DNA of 64,000 bases from Okibacterium sp. HSC-33S16 (GCF_024171565.1 NZ_JALJZZ010000003.1:1-64000), one strand, 5' to 3'; numbered from the stretch's first letter, positions 1-9,085 are shown. Made by a program: numbers and translations. The notes: generated from the sequence alone by a model not told the origin.

Positions 1-117
1 GCGGGTCGCCCCGGCGATGAGGCCGTTGCTGATCTCCTCATGCCACGACCCGGCGATCACGACGACGTTCAGTCCGCTGCCGTCCACGGCGAGGTCGGGG
101 GATCCGTGTCCACTCAT
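1..117 (-). CDS. ribH: 6,7-dimethyl-8-ribityllumazine synthase, N-terminal part (cut by window edge)
   Basis: Lumazine synthase joins 5-amino-6-ribitylaminouracil and dihydroxybutanone phosphate, the step before riboflavin synthase. Only the first 39 codons are in the window. They read MSGHGSPDLAVDG followed by LNVVVIAGSWHEEISNGLI, which is the typical first beta strand and substrate loop of the family. The ATG (117-115) overlaps the TGA of ribBA in an ATGA arrangement, so the gene is translationally coupled as the last known member of the rib operon. The rest lies upstream of base 1 and cannot be judged. Confidence 0.9.
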   Translation of the reverse strand, partial: MSGHGSPDLAVDGSGLNVVVIAGSWHEEISNGLIAGATR

Positions 118-1406
118 GAATGTGTTCCTGCTTCCTGGCCAGAGGCCGCGATTGCTGTTGGGGTGAATTCGTGGCCCATCCGGTCACGCTTGGTTTCGAG
201 ATACGACGCGTTGAAGGCGCCAACGCCGACCACGAGCGGCACACGCTCGCTCACGGCAACGCCGAACTCTTCGAGCTGCCGCGCCTTCTCCGGGTTATTG
301 GTCAGCAAACGAATTTCGTCCAGACCCAAATCATGAAGAATTGCGGATGCTGCCAGGTAGCTGCGCGCATCGCCCGGGAGCCCCAGCGCCAGGTTGGCGT
401 CGAGGGTGTCGAGTCCTTCTTCTTGCAGCCGGTAGGCACGCAGTTTGTTGATCAGGCCGATGCCTCGGCCTTCGTGGCCGCGGAGGTAGACCACGACTCC
501 GCCGTGCCGCTGGATGGTGTCGAGGGCTGCATCCAGCTGTGGCCCGCACTCGCATTTGAGCGAGCCGAGGGCCTCGCCGGTGAGACACTCGGAGTGCACG
601 CGAACGAGTGCGCCGTTCTCAGGGGTGCCCGCGATGATGGCCACGTGGTCGGCCCCGGTGTTGCGGTCGCGGTACGCCCGAATACGGAAGGTGCCGTGGG
701 TCGTGGGCACGTTGGTTTCCACTTCGAAGAGCACGGGGGAGGACTGGGCAACAGCCTCGTCTTCAGCGTGGTCACCGTCGCAGACCTTCGAGGCGTCAGG
801 GTGCTCGGTGATGTACTCGATCAACGCGGCGATCGTGATGACCGGGAGGTCGTGTGCCGCGCCGAGCTCAATGAGCCCGGGCAACCGCATCATGTCACCG
901 TTCTCGGTGACGACCTCACAGATGGCCCCGACCGGGCTGAGCCCGGCGAGTTTCATCAGGTCGACGGCGGCCTCGGTGTGCCCGGCCCGTTCGCGCACTC
1001 CGCCATCGACGGCGCGGAGCGGAACGATGTGTCCCGGGCGGATGAGATCGGTCGGCAGCACACCGGGGTTGCCGAGAACCCGCAGGGTGGTGGCGCGGTC
1101 GGCCGCGCTGATGCCCGTGGTGACGTGCTCAGCGGCGTCCACGGTGATCGTGTATGCCGTGTGGCGAATGTCCTGGCTGGCGGCCACCATGATCGGCAGC
1201 TCAAGCCGGTCGGCGAGTTCATTCGACATCGGCGCGCAGATGTACCCGCTCGAGTGGCGCACGGTCCAGGCAATCCAGTCGCGGGTGGCGAGTTCGGCGG
1301 AGAGGATGATGTCACCCTCATTCTCGCGTCCTTCATCGTCGGCAACGAGCACCGGTTTGCCCGCGCGCAGCGCCTTGAGCGCTTCGGGGATGGTGGCGAT
1401 GCTCAT
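114..1406 (-). CDS. ribBA: Bifunctional DHBP synthase / GTP cyclohydrolase II
   Basis: This 430-residue protein makes both riboflavin precursors. The N-terminal RibB half (about 1-205; VADDEGRENEGD acidic metal/substrate loop) forms 3,4-dihydroxy-2-butanone 4-phosphate from ribulose 5-phosphate. The C-terminal RibA half (about 210-400) opens GTP; it keeps the zinc cysteines in SECLTGEALGSLKCECG and the loop LRGHEGRGIGL. Length is normal for the fusion. It overlaps ribE at its start and ribH at its end by 4 bases each (ATGA), so the operon is tightly coupled. Expression should follow the FMN riboswitch upstream of ribD. Confidence 0.97.
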   Translation of the reverse strand: MSIATIPEALKALRAGKPVLVADDEGRENEGDIILSAELATRDWIAWTVRHSSGYICAPMSNELADRLELPIMVAASQDIRHTAYTITVDAAEHVTTGISAADRATTLRVLGNPGVLPTDLIRPGHIVPLRAVDGGVRERAGHTEAAVDLMKLAGLSPVGAICEVVTENGDMMRLPGLIELGAAHDLPVITIAALIEYITEHPDASKVCDGDHAEDEAVAQSSPVLFEVETNVPTTHGTFRIRAYRDRNTGADHVAIIAGTPENGALVRVHSECLTGEALGSLKCECGPQLDAALDTIQRHGGVVVYLRGHEGRGIGLINKLRAYRLQEEGLDTLDANLALGLPGDARSYLAASAILHDLGLDEIRLLTNNPEKARQLEEFGVAVSERVPLVVGVGAFNASYLETKRDRMGHEFTPTAIAASGQEAGTHS

Positions 1407-2053
1407 GCGTCGCTCCTTTCGCTGCCCACAGGCATCCGTTCATTCAGTGAGGTGAGGGCGAGCATACGCTCCACGTGCCGCGCCACGATGTCGGTTTCGA
1501 TGTTGACGGTGTCGCCCTCGCCGCGTGCACCGAGGGTGGTCGCGGTCAGGGTCTCCGGAATGAGTGAGACTTCGAACCACTGCTCCGCTTCGGCCGGGTC
1601 GGAGACCGCGCTCACCGTGAGCGAGATGCCGTCGACGGCGATCGACCCCTTGCGGGCGACGAGCGGTGCGAGCTCGGGTGCGAGGCTGAACCGCAGGACC
1701 CGCCAGGCGCTGCCCTCGGTGATGCTGAGGAGAGTGGCGGTACCGTCGATGTGGCCCTGCACGATGTGCCCGCCGAGCCGGTCGCCGACCTCCGCCGCGC
1801 GCTCGAGGTTCACCGTGCGGCCCGGAACGACGTCGCCGAGGGTCGACATGCGCAGGGTCTCGGCCATCACGTCGACCGTGAAGCTCTCGGTGGTCCAGTC
1901 GACGACGGTGAGGCAGACCCCCGACACGCTGATCGAGTCACCGTGCCGGGCGCCGGTCACGGCGAGGGGGCCGCGCACGGTGATCCGGGCAGCGTCTGCC
2001 GTGCGGTCGACAGCGGTGACCTCGCCAATTTCTTCAATGATTCCGGTGAACAC
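1403..2053 (-). CDS. ribE: Riboflavin synthase alpha chain
   Basis: Riboflavin synthase dismutates two lumazine molecules into riboflavin and the pyrimidine donor. The 216-residue protein has the expected two lumazine-binding barrels: the first begins MFTGIIEEIGEV, the second lies around GHIVQGHIDG. The start is a GTG at 2053-2051; the family almost always begins exactly at this MFTGI motif, which fixes the start. It begins 3 bases after the ribD stop and overlaps ribBA by 4 bases. Confidence 0.96.
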   Translation of the reverse strand: MFTGIIEEIGEVTAVDRTADAARITVRGPLAVTGARHGDSISVSGVCLTVVDWTTESFTVDVMAETLRMSTLGDVVPGRTVNLERAAEVGDRLGGHIVQGHIDGTATLLSITEGSAWRVLRFSLAPELAPLVARKGSIAVDGISLTVSAVSDPAEAEQWFEVSLIPETLTATTLGARGEGDTVNIETDIVARHVERMLALTSLNERMPVGSERSDA

Positions 2054-2056
2054 GGG

Positions 2057-3115
2057 TCAGTCATTTCCTTTCGGGTGTGCGACGATCACGAGGTCGTCGC
2101 CAAGAGGCTGCACGGACGCAATCTCGAGTCGGCGGATCTCGCCGATCGAGGCGACGCCAATGTCGCCGAGTGCCGTGCGTGGGCCCCCCAGGAGTGCGGG
2201 GGCAAGGTAGATGAGGTATTCGTCGACCAGGCCGGCCGCAACGAGCGAACTGATGAGCGTCGGACCTCCTTCAACAAACAGCGAGCGGATGCCACGCTTC
2301 GCCAGGTTGTCGAGGTCGGCAGCCAGGTCGCCGCCGCTCAGCGCAATGGGGGAGTGTGGGTGCTCGCGGAGTCGGGCGCTCGCCGGCAGTTCGCGTCGGC
2401 CAAACACCACGGGGATCGGCTGGTCTGGACAGAGGGCACCGGTTTCGTCGCGAGCGGTGAGCGCCGGGTCGTCGGCCAGCACGGTGCCCGTGCCAACAGC
2501 GATGGCGTCGGCGGCGGCCCGCCGGCGGTGCACATCGGCGCGCGCGGCGGGGCCAGTGACCCACTGGCTCGAGCCATCGGCCGCCGCCGCCCGGCCGTCG
2601 AGGGACTGCGCCCACTTGGCGATCACCCAGGGTCGACCGAGGCGTGCGGCGCGCAGCCAGTCGCCGAGCAGGGCTTCCCCCTCGTCGTCGAGCACCCCGG
2701 CGACGACGTCGACTCCCGCTGAACGCAGCCGCTCGGCACCTCCGCCCGAGTGCTGACCCGGGTCGGACACCGAGTAAGCGACGCGCGAGATTCCTGCGTC
2801 GATGAGCGCCTCGGCGCATGGCCCGGTGCGCCCGGTGTGGTTGCACGGTTCGAGCGTGACGATGGCCGTGGAGCCGGGCGGAACCACGCCGCCCAGTGCG
2901 GACAGAGCATCCACTTCAGCGTGAGCCGTCCCAGCGCCACGATGCCAGCCTTCGGCAATCACGGTGCCCGTTGCATCCGTTATGACACAGCCGACCTGCG
3001 GATTCACGCCGCGCGCGGGACCGCGGCGGGCAAGTCCGAACGCCCGGCGCATGAGCGTCGCCTGATCGGCGACGCGCGCGACGGGAGCCGCTGCGGTGGT
3101 GTCGCTCGTACCCAT
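2057..3115 (-). CDS. ribD: Bifunctional pyrimidine deaminase / 5-amino-6-(5-phosphoribosylamino)uracil reductase
   Basis: RibD carries out steps two and three of riboflavin synthesis. The N-terminal deaminase domain shows the zinc ligands HAEVDALS and PCNHTGRTGPC; the C-terminal reductase domain starts near RPWVIAKWAQSLDGR and ends with FVEGGPTLISSL. I place the start at the ATG at 3115 (352 residues), preceded by GAGAGAAG. The frame is open further upstream to 3265, but that extension runs through the 3' part of the FMN riboswitch and has no RibD similarity. First gene of the rib operon. Confidence 0.95.
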   Translation of the reverse strand: MGTSDTTAAAPVARVADQATLMRRAFGLARRGPARGVNPQVGCVITDATGTVIAEGWHRGAGTAHAEVDALSALGGVVPPGSTAIVTLEPCNHTGRTGPCAEALIDAGISRVAYSVSDPGQHSGGGAERLRSAGVDVVAGVLDDEGEALLGDWLRAARLGRPWVIAKWAQSLDGRAAAADGSSQWVTGPAARADVHRRRAAADAIAVGTGTVLADDPALTARDETGALCPDQPIPVVFGRRELPASARLREHPHSPIALSGGDLAADLDNLAKRGIRSLFVEGGPTLISSLVAAGLVDEYLIYLAPALLGGPRTALGDIGVASIGEIRRLEIASVQPLGDDLVIVAHPKGND

Positions 3116-3221
3116 GTCGGAACTTCTCTCGTTTTCAGGCGAGCTCCGGGGTAGCCGCGACCGGCGCAGAGCGCCGTTCGAGCCGCGCCACCCGGCACAC
3201 CTGAGCGTGCCGACCGTCGCG

Positions 3222-3367
3222 CGTGCTGCCTCCCATCCGGACTGAGCGTTGCCTAAGCAACCCATTACCGTCGGTGCTGGAATTTCACCAGCTCAACCAT
3301 TCGCACTGCTGCGAACGACTCGCGGACTATCACCGCCGGTTCGGACTTTCACCGACCCCGGAGCACG
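3222..3367 (-). promoter_or_regulatory. FMN riboswitch (RFN element)
   Basis: Read on the minus strand, the region contains the hallmark RFN blocks: GGTGAAAGTCCG near 3350, CCGGCGGTGATAGTCCGCGA near 3330, GGTGAAATTCCAGCACCGAC near 3280 and AGTCCGGATGGGAG near 3235. The closing stem P1 is GTGCT (3366-3362) with AGCAC (3227-3223). It ends about 105 bases before the ribD ATG. By family knowledge it binds FMN and lowers expression of the downstream rib genes; in actinobacteria control is often translational. I see no clear intrinsic terminator between it and ribD, which agrees with control of translation, but this is inference. Confidence 0.95.
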
Positions 3368-3454
3368 TTTCTTGTGTCTATCGTAGGCTCAACGCAGCGC
3401 GAGCGGTTCTATTCCTGACGAACTGTGTCGATTCTGTATGCGGGGCCGAGGCGT

Positions 3455-4426
3455 TCAGTGGCCGACGAGCATCCGAGCGGTGCCGGAGTCAACGATGAGG
3501 TCGGTGACGAGGCCCGCAGCCAAGGCACCGCGGAGGCTTTGCAGCTTGGTTTCTCCAGCGACAACGCACACCCGGCGCGCGATCGTGGTGAGCACCTCCA
3601 TGCTGGGGCCGCTCGAGCGCTCGTTGAGTGCGATGCCGTCTGTGGAGCCGTCTTCACGGTAAAACCGGGTGGCGACGTCGCCAACGGCACCGGCCGCGCG
3701 CAACTGTCCGAAGTCCTCGTCATCGAGGTACCCGCCAATGTAGACGTGGCTGGGCACGCCCGCGAACGGCGAGCCCAGGCCGAAGACGGCGATGTCGAGG
3801 CTGTTTTGCATCTCCACCACCCGGCTGATGCTGCGCTCGCGCCACAGGGCGGCCTTCGTGGCCGGGTCGTCGAACACCGCCGGCACCGGAAACTGCTGCA
3901 CAGCCGCACCATACGCCGCACCGAACCGCTGCAAAATCTCACTCGCGTAAAGCAGCCCCGTCGTGCGCGGATTGGCCGCTCCGTTGAGCTGCACGATCGA
4001 CGAGTTGTGGGTCGGCTTCGCCAGGAGGTGCCGCGACAGCGCGCTCATGGTCGAGCCCCAGGCCACTCCCATTGACATGTTCGAGTCGAAGAACCCGCCG
4101 AGAATTCGTGCAGCGGTGAGGGCGACGCGTTCGAGTCGGTCAACGTCGCTCGTCTGGTCGGGGACTGGCACAACGTGCGCCACAACACCAAATTCACTGC
4201 GGATGTCTCCCTCGAGTTGGCGAGGCATGTCCAGCGGCGATTTCACCTGGATCTCCACCAGCCCCGTTTCGCGGGCATGTCCGAGAAGCCGGGAGACCGA
4301 CGATCGCGACGTGTGCAGTTCGTGAGCGATGGCATCCATCGTCAGGTCCTGCAGGTAGTAGAGCTGTGCCGCGGTGAGGGCGTCCCGGGTTTTGGCTGGC
4401 AGGCTCGCGGCTGATGACGTACTCAT
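3455..4426 (-). CDS. SorC/DeoR-type sugar-binding transcriptional regulator
   Basis: This 323-residue regulator has an N-terminal helix-turn-helix (about 10-60; YYLQDLTMDAIAHELHTSR, then SSVSRLLGHARETGLVEI) and a C-terminal SorC-type sugar-phosphate-binding domain (about 70-315). The start is the ATG at 4426 with AGGAGA just upstream; a longer open frame to 4612 runs through the intergenic region. It diverges from glpD, so it is the likely regulator of the glycerol genes, probably sensing glycerol 3-phosphate or a related phosphorylated ligand (inference from position). It is not a GlpR of the usual DeoR type, because the ligand domain is SorC-like. Confidence 0.85.
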   Translation of the reverse strand: MSTSSAASLPAKTRDALTAAQLYYLQDLTMDAIAHELHTSRSSVSRLLGHARETGLVEIQVKSPLDMPRQLEGDIRSEFGVVAHVVPVPDQTSDVDRLERVALTAARILGGFFDSNMSMGVAWGSTMSALSRHLLAKPTHNSSIVQLNGAANPRTTGLLYASEILQRFGAAYGAAVQQFPVPAVFDDPATKAALWRERSISRVVEMQNSLDIAVFGLGSPFAGVPSHVYIGGYLDDEDFGQLRAAGAVGDVATRFYREDGSTDGIALNERSSGPSMEVLTTIARRVCVVAGETKLQSLRGALAAGLVTDLIVDSGTARMLVGH

Positions 4427-4436
4427 GAAATCTCCT

Positions 4437-4463
4437 TGCACGTTTGTGCATCGGGTTTGCACA
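4437..4463. promoter_or_regulatory. Probable operator for the SorC-type regulator
   Basis: Three TGCAC/GTGCA half sites lie in a row in the divergent promoter region. TGCACGTTTGTGCA (4437-4450) is a dyad with a 4-base spacer, and TGTGCA (4445-4450) forms a second dyad with TGCACA (4458-4463). The block starts 10 bases upstream of the regulator's own ATG and about 90 bases upstream of the glpD start, so one protein could control both directions. Assignment to the adjacent regulator is by position only. Confidence 0.55.
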
Positions 4464-4549
4464 CAAGTGAATATAGTCCAACAATCGATGGAGGTCGGAA
4501 AGCGCCGCGACACGCGGGTTCCGGTCGCGACAGCACAAGGAGAGCGAGC

Positions 4550-6277
4550 ATGATCGATCAGGCGACGCAGCCAGAATCCCGCCGGGCCACCGTTGAGGCG
4601 CTCCGGGCGCACCCCAATTCGCAGGTTCTCATCATCGGTGGCGGCATCAATGGGATCGCCACCTTCCGTGACCTGGCCCTGCAGGGCGTCGACGTCACGC
4701 TCGTCGAGCGCAACGACTACTGCTCCGGCGCGTCAGCCGCATCGAGCCACATGATCCACGGCGGTATCCGATACCTCGAGAATGGTGAGTTCCGGCTGGT
4801 CAAGGAGTCGGTGACCGAGCGCAACGGCCTCATCAAGATCGCCCCGCACTACGTGAAGCCGCTTGAGACCACCGTGCCGATCTTCTCCACCTTCTCCGGC
4901 ATCGTCAGCGCACCGCTGCGCTTCCTCACCCACAAGTCGGGCAAGCCTCAGGAACGCGGCGCTCTGCTCATCAAGGTCGGACTGAGCCTGTACGACGCAT
5001 TCTCGCGTGATGGCGGCAGTGTTCCTCGCCACAAGTTTGTCGGCAAGAAGAAGGGCCTCGCGGCCCTGCCGAAGCTCAACCCGGGCATCAAGTACACGGC
5101 CACCTATTTCGACGCATCGGTGCACGACCCTGAGCGGCTCGCCCTTGACGTGCTGCAGGACGGCCTCGCCGCCGGCCCGCACGCCAGGGCCTCGAACTAC
5201 GTTGAGGCCGTTGGCGTCGACGGCGGTTCGGTGCGGCTGCGCGACACCGTCTCGGGCGACGAGTTCGTGATGACCGCCGACGTGGTCATCAATGCCTCCG
5301 GGCCGTGGACTGACCTCACCAACGCGGCCCTCGGTCAGCCGACCAGCCTCATGGGCGGGACCAAGGGCTCGCACATCGTGCTCGATAACCCGGAACTCCT
5401 CGCAGCGACCGGCGGTCGCGAGATCTTCTTCGAGCACGAAGACGGCCGCATCGTCCTCATCTACCCGCTCAAGGGCAAGGTCATGGTCGGAACCACCGAC
5501 CTCGAGGCAGACCCGCGCGACAAGGCTGTCTGCACCGAGGAAGAGGTCGACTACTTCTTCGACCTCATTCAGCACGTCTTCCCCGACATCGCGGTCGACC
5601 GTAGGGAGATCGTCTACCGGTTCTCGGGCATCCGCCCGCTGCCCGGCCACGGCGACCTGGCCCCCGGTTTCGTCTCCCGTGACTACCGGATCGTTCCAAC
5701 GCCCCTCGGTGCATCGACCATGCTCAGCCTCGTTGGTGGCAAGTGGACCACGTTCCGTGCGCTCGCCGAGCACCTCACCAATGACACGCTTGCGCTGCTC
5801 AAGCGGGAGCGCACCGTGGAGACCCTCGGCCGGCCGATCGGCGGCGGGGTCGGGTTCCCGACCACAGACGGCGCCCTCACCGTCTGGGTGGCAGACAACT
5901 CCCGGGAGGTCGGCAAGGAACGCGCTGCCCAACTCCTCGAGCGGTACGGCACCCGTGCGTCGGCCATCATCACCGAGCTCGCCGAGTCCGGCGACACCCC
6001 GCTGCAGTTCGCGCCGGCCTACAGCCGACAGGAAATTGAGCACATCGCTCGCACCGAAGCGGTGGTGCACCTGACCGACGTCCTCCAGCGCCGGACGAGC
6101 ATCGCCTTCACGGGCGGTGCGTCGGATGAGCTTCTCACCGAGCTTGCCAGCATCCTCTCAACGGTCCTTTCCTGGACCGAAGACGAGACGCGTGCCGAGG
6201 TTCGTGCTGCTGCCGAGATCCTCAGCACCGAGCACGGCGTGCAACTGGAAGCGGCTGAAACGGTGGCGAACGCATAA
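4550..6277 (+). CDS. glpD: Aerobic glycerol-3-phosphate dehydrogenase
   Basis: GlpD is an FAD enzyme at the inner face of the membrane that oxidises glycerol 3-phosphate to dihydroxyacetone phosphate and passes electrons to quinone. The 575-residue protein has the dinucleotide motif VLIIGGGINGIATFRDLALQ near residue 25, the GlpD block SASSHMIHGGIRYLE-like segment (seen as SAASSHMIHGGIRYLENGEF), and a C-terminal GlpD helical domain. The start is the ATG at 4550 behind AAGGAGAG. It opens the glpD-glpF-glpK run and is divergent from the SorC-type regulator. Confidence 0.96.
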   Translation: MIDQATQPESRRATVEALRAHPNSQVLIIGGGINGIATFRDLALQGVDVTLVERNDYCSGASAASSHMIHGGIRYLENGEFRLVKESVTERNGLIKIAPHYVKPLETTVPIFSTFSGIVSAPLRFLTHKSGKPQERGALLIKVGLSLYDAFSRDGGSVPRHKFVGKKKGLAALPKLNPGIKYTATYFDASVHDPERLALDVLQDGLAAGPHARASNYVEAVGVDGGSVRLRDTVSGDEFVMTADVVINASGPWTDLTNAALGQPTSLMGGTKGSHIVLDNPELLAATGGREIFFEHEDGRIVLIYPLKGKVMVGTTDLEADPRDKAVCTEEEVDYFFDLIQHVFPDIAVDRREIVYRFSGIRPLPGHGDLAPGFVSRDYRIVPTPLGASTMLSLVGGKWTTFRALAEHLTNDTLALLKRERTVETLGRPIGGGVGFPTTDGALTVWVADNSREVGKERAAQLLERYGTRASAIITELAESGDTPLQFAPAYSRQEIEHIARTEAVVHLTDVLQRRTSIAFTGGASDELLTELASILSTVLSWTEDETRAEVRAAAEILSTEHGVQLEAAETVANA

Positions 6278-6378
6278 ATTCAGCGCCGAGACCGGCGATA
6301 ACTGCACGGATTCTCACGCGGTGCTCTTGTTTCGTACCTCGCTTCGTCGGTACGTTTCACAGGGGATCGAAAATCGCC

Positions 6379-6408
6379 ACTTCTCGAAAGCAATCGCGAC
6401 CGAGAAGT
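6379..6408 (+). other. Stem-loop in the glpF leader
   Basis: ACTTCTCG (6379-6386) pairs perfectly with CGAGAAGT (6401-6408) around a 14-base loop. The stem ends 6 bases before the AAGGAAG ribosome site of glpF. A second weaker hairpin, CGTACC/GGTACG, lies at 6333-6354. They could stabilise mRNA, separate glpD from glpFK expression, or be a protein site. There is no T-run, so it is not a standard terminator. Confidence 0.4.
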
Positions 6409-6426
6409 TAAACAAGGAAGGTCAAC

Positions 6427-7185
6427 GTGGACATTACTTTAGGTCACATCTTTCTCTCGGAGGTCGTCGGTACGGCGCTCCTCATCCTGCTCGGTGGTGG
6501 CGTCGTCGCTAACGTCGTGCTGGCCAAGACGAAAGGTTTCAATGGCGGCTGGCTCCTGATCAACTTCGGTTGGGGTTTTGCTGTCTTCGTCGGTGTGCTC
6601 GCGGCCTACATTTCGGGTGCCCACCTCAACCCGGCGGTTACCGTCGGTCTCATCGCGGCCGGCAACGAGAACTTCGTCGAAGGAATCCCCGTGGACTTTG
6701 CGTCGACCTTCACCTACTTCGGCGGTGAGATGGTCGGTGCGTTCATCGGTGCGGTTCTCGTGTTCGTCACCTACAAGCAGCACTTCGACGCCTCAGATGA
6801 CCCGGCAGCGAAGCTCGCCGTGTTCTCCACAGGGCCCGCCATTCGTGGCTACGCCTGGAACGTCATCACGGAGATCGTCGGCACCTTCGTGCTGGTGTTC
6901 GCCGTCGTCTCGTTCGGACGCCAGGGGGAGACCGCCGGTCTCGCTGCCCTCGGCGCCCTGCCCGTCGCTCTCGTCGTTGTGGCGATTGGTATCTCGCTCG
7001 GTGGACCGACCGGATACGCCATCAACCCGGCTCGTGACCTCGCACCTCGAATCGCTCACGCCATCCTGCCCATCCGGGGCAAGGGGTCGAGCGACTGGAG
7101 CTACGCCTGGGTTCCGGTTGTCGGACCCCTCATCGGTGGTGCCCTTGCCGGTTGGGCCTCACTGGCCCTGCTGCCGGTCCTTTAG
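6427..7185 (+). CDS. glpF: Glycerol uptake facilitator (MIP family)
   Basis: A 252-residue membrane channel with six hydrophobic segments and both pore motifs: [12 protein letters not shown] in the first half and [13 protein letters not shown] in the second. The Asp after the second NPAR is characteristic of glycerol-conducting members rather than strict water channels. Start is GTG at 6427 with AAGGAAG upstream. It lies between glpD and glpK, which supports a role in glycerol entry, with GlpK trapping the product. Confidence 0.93.
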   Translation: MDITLGHIFLSEVVGTALLILLGGGVVANVVLAKTKGFNGGWLLINFGWGFAVFVGVLAAYISGAHLNPAVTVGLIAAGNENFVEGIPVDFASTFTYFGGEMVGAFIGAVLVFVTYKQHFDASDDPAAKLAVFSTGPAIRGYAWNVITEIVGTFVLVFAVVSFGRQGETAGLAALGALPVALVVVAIGISLGGPTGYAINPARDLAPRIAHAILPIRGKGSSDWSYAWVPVVGPLIGGALAGWASLALLPVL

Positions 7186-7196
7186 TTCACGCGGGC

Positions 7197-7218
7197 GGTG
7201 ACGGCGTCTGCCGTCGCC
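7197..7218 (+). other. Hairpin between glpF and glpK
   Basis: GGTGACGGC (7197-7205), loop GTCT, GCCGTCGCC (7210-7218) forms a nine-pair stem with one G-U pair. It sits directly after the glpF stop and 57 bases before the glpK start, with no T-run behind it. Likely an mRNA-stabilising or processing hairpin, or a weak terminator tuning glpK level. Confidence 0.4.
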
Positions 7219-7275
7219 ACCCCGTGGCATCCGTAACGCTTTAATCCCGAAAAAATGCATACGAAGGAGTACGAC

Positions 7276-8790
7276 ATGGCGGATTACGTCATCGCAATCG
7301 ACCAGGGAACCACAAGCTCCCGGGCCATCATCTTCGACAAGTCCGGATCGATCATCTCGACCGGCCAGCTCGAGCACGAGCAGATTTTCCCGAAGGCAGG
7401 CTGGGTCGAACACGACCCTGCAGAAATCTGGAACAACACCCGTGAAGTCATCGGCCAGGCGCTCTCGAAGGCAAACCTGACCCGTCACGACATCGCCTCG
7501 ATCGGAATCACCAACCAGCGTGAAACCGCCGTGGTCTGGGACAAGACCACGGGCAAGCCGGTCTACAACGCCATTGTCTGGCAGGACACGCGCACCCAGT
7601 CGATCGTCGACCGGCTCGCGGCGGACGGCGGCGTCGAGCGGTTCAAGCCGAAGGTCGGCCTGCCGCTCGCGACGTACTTCTCCGGAACCAAGATCGTCTG
7701 GATTCTCGAGAACGTCGACGGAGCCCGCGAGAAGGCCGAGGCCGGTGACCTGCTCTTCGGCACCACGGACAGCTGGGTGCTCTGGAACCTCACCGGTGGA
7801 ACCGACGGCGGCGTTCACGTCACCGACGTGACCAATGCCAGCCGGACGCTCTTCATGGACCTCGAGACGCTGCAGTGGGACGACGAAATCCTCTCGGTGT
7901 TCAATGTGCCGAAGTCGATGCTGCCTGAGATCAAGTCGTCGAGTGAGGTGTACGGTCACGCGCACAGCTCGAGCCTGCTCCGCGAGACGCCGATCGCCGG
8001 CATCCTGGGTGACCAGCAGGCCGCGACGTTCGGTCAGGCGGCGTTCGACACCGGCGAGTCGAAGAACACGTATGGCACGGGTAACTTCCTCATCTTCAAC
8101 ACCGGTGAAGAGATCGTGCACTCGAAGAACGGGCTGCTAACGACGCTGGGTTACAAGCTCGGTGACGCCAAGCCGCACTACGCGCTCGAGGGATCGATCG
8201 CCGTGACCGGATCGCTGATACAGTGGCTGCGCGACAACCTGGGCATCATCAACTCGGCCCCAGAAGTTGAGGCGCTCGCGCGGACGGTCGAGGACAACGG
8301 TGGCGTGTACATCGTGCCCGCGTTCAGCGGACTCTTCGCGCCGTACTGGCGGCCGGAGGCTCGTGGTGTCATGGTCGGTCTCACCCGGTACGTCAACAAG
8401 GGGCACATCGCTCGTGCTGCGCTCGAGGCGACGGCGTTCCAGACCCGGGAGGTGCTCGACGCTGTCAACGCTGACTCCGGTGTCGACCTGACCGAACTCA
8501 AGGTGGACGGCGGTATGGTCGCGAACGATGCGCTCATGCAGTTCCAGGCCGACATCCTCAACGTGCCGGTCGTTCGACCGGTCGTCGCGGAGACCACGGC
8601 GCTCGGCGCGGCGTACGCTGCCGGGCTGGCGGTCGGATTCTGGGAGAACCTCGACGACCTGCGCGGCAACTGGCAGGAAGACAAGCGCTGGGAGCCGAAG
8701 ATGGACGCCGAAGACCGTGACCGCACACTGCGGTTGTGGAAGAAGGCAGTGACGAAGTCGTTCGACTGGGTCGACGAAGACGTTCAGTAG
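7276..8790 (+). CDS. glpK: Glycerol kinase
   Basis: Phosphorylates glycerol to glycerol 3-phosphate with ATP. The 504-residue protein begins [20 protein letters not shown], the phosphate-1 motif of the FGGY family, and keeps [13 protein letters not shown] and the C-terminal [20 protein letters not shown] block. Start is the ATG at 7276 after GAAGGAG; the frame extends 21 bases further upstream but without a ribosome site. Normal family length. A terminator follows. Confidence 0.97.
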   Translation: MADYVIAIDQGTTSSRAIIFDKSGSIISTGQLEHEQIFPKAGWVEHDPAEIWNNTREVIGQALSKANLTRHDIASIGITNQRETAVVWDKTTGKPVYNAIVWQDTRTQSIVDRLAADGGVERFKPKVGLPLATYFSGTKIVWILENVDGAREKAEAGDLLFGTTDSWVLWNLTGGTDGGVHVTDVTNASRTLFMDLETLQWDDEILSVFNVPKSMLPEIKSSSEVYGHAHSSSLLRETPIAGILGDQQAATFGQAAFDTGESKNTYGTGNFLIFNTGEEIVHSKNGLLTTLGYKLGDAKPHYALEGSIAVTGSLIQWLRDNLGIINSAPEVEALARTVEDNGGVYIVPAFSGLFAPYWRPEARGVMVGLTRYVNKGHIARAALEATAFQTREVLDAVNADSGVDLTELKVDGGMVANDALMQFQADILNVPVVRPVVAETTALGAAYAAGLAVGFWENLDDLRGNWQEDKRWEPKMDAEDRDRTLRLWKKAVTKSFDWVDEDVQ

Positions 8791-8805
8791 TTTCACCTTG
8801 GTAAC

Positions 8806-8836
8806 GGGCCCGTTCTCTTCGGAGGGCGGGCCCTTT
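8806..8836 (+). terminator. Intrinsic terminator after glpK
   Basis: GGGCCCG (8806-8812) pairs with CGGGCCC (8827-8833) and is followed by TTT. It lies 16 bases after the glpK stop and ends the glpD-F-K unit. Confidence 0.8.
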
Positions 8837-8861
8837 CTCATGTGCGGGCGGTGCGACGGCC

Positions 8862-9010
8862 CTGTCGCGGTCCCTAAGGGTCGTGGGTCGTTGATCGAGG
8901 CGTCGCCAAACGTTCTGTGGCGGCGAGACGTCAACAAGGGTCGTTGATGAGCTGACGAGCAACCTTTATCGACGGGTCGAATGCGCGAGCAGCCCTGACC
9001 GACGGGTCGA
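8862..9010. repeat. Bidirectional 30-bp-period repeat array (unit ACCCTTATCGACGNNTCGA)
   Basis: The gene-free stretch 8837-9188 opens with degenerate copies of one unit. Minus-orientation copies end at about 8881 (CCCTAAGGGT), 8911 (TCGAGGCGTCGCC...) and 8941 (GACGTCAACAAGGGT); plus copies start at 8962 (ACCTTTATCGACGGGTCGA) and 8992 (GCCCTGACCGACGGGTCGA). Spacing is 30 bases in both arms. The same unit recurs at 42156-42420. No ORF or RNA gene fits; the rest of the stretch holds only the palindrome at 9086. Confidence 0.7.
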
Positions 9011-9085
9011 TACCGCGTATCCCCTCCGGCGGCGGTGGAGGTGCATCAACAGCGTGCAAACACGCATTCTTCCTTCGGCGAACCC

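Noticed and set aside
120-2210. A 696-codon open frame on the plus strand opposite ribBA/ribE
   Set aside because: Antisense to clearly recognised rib genes; no domain or ribosome site; long frames like this are normal shadows in high-GC DNA.
3116-3265. N-terminal extension of ribD to 3265
   Set aside because: It would translate the 3' part of the FMN riboswitch and lacks RibD similarity; the ATG at 3115 has a ribosome site.
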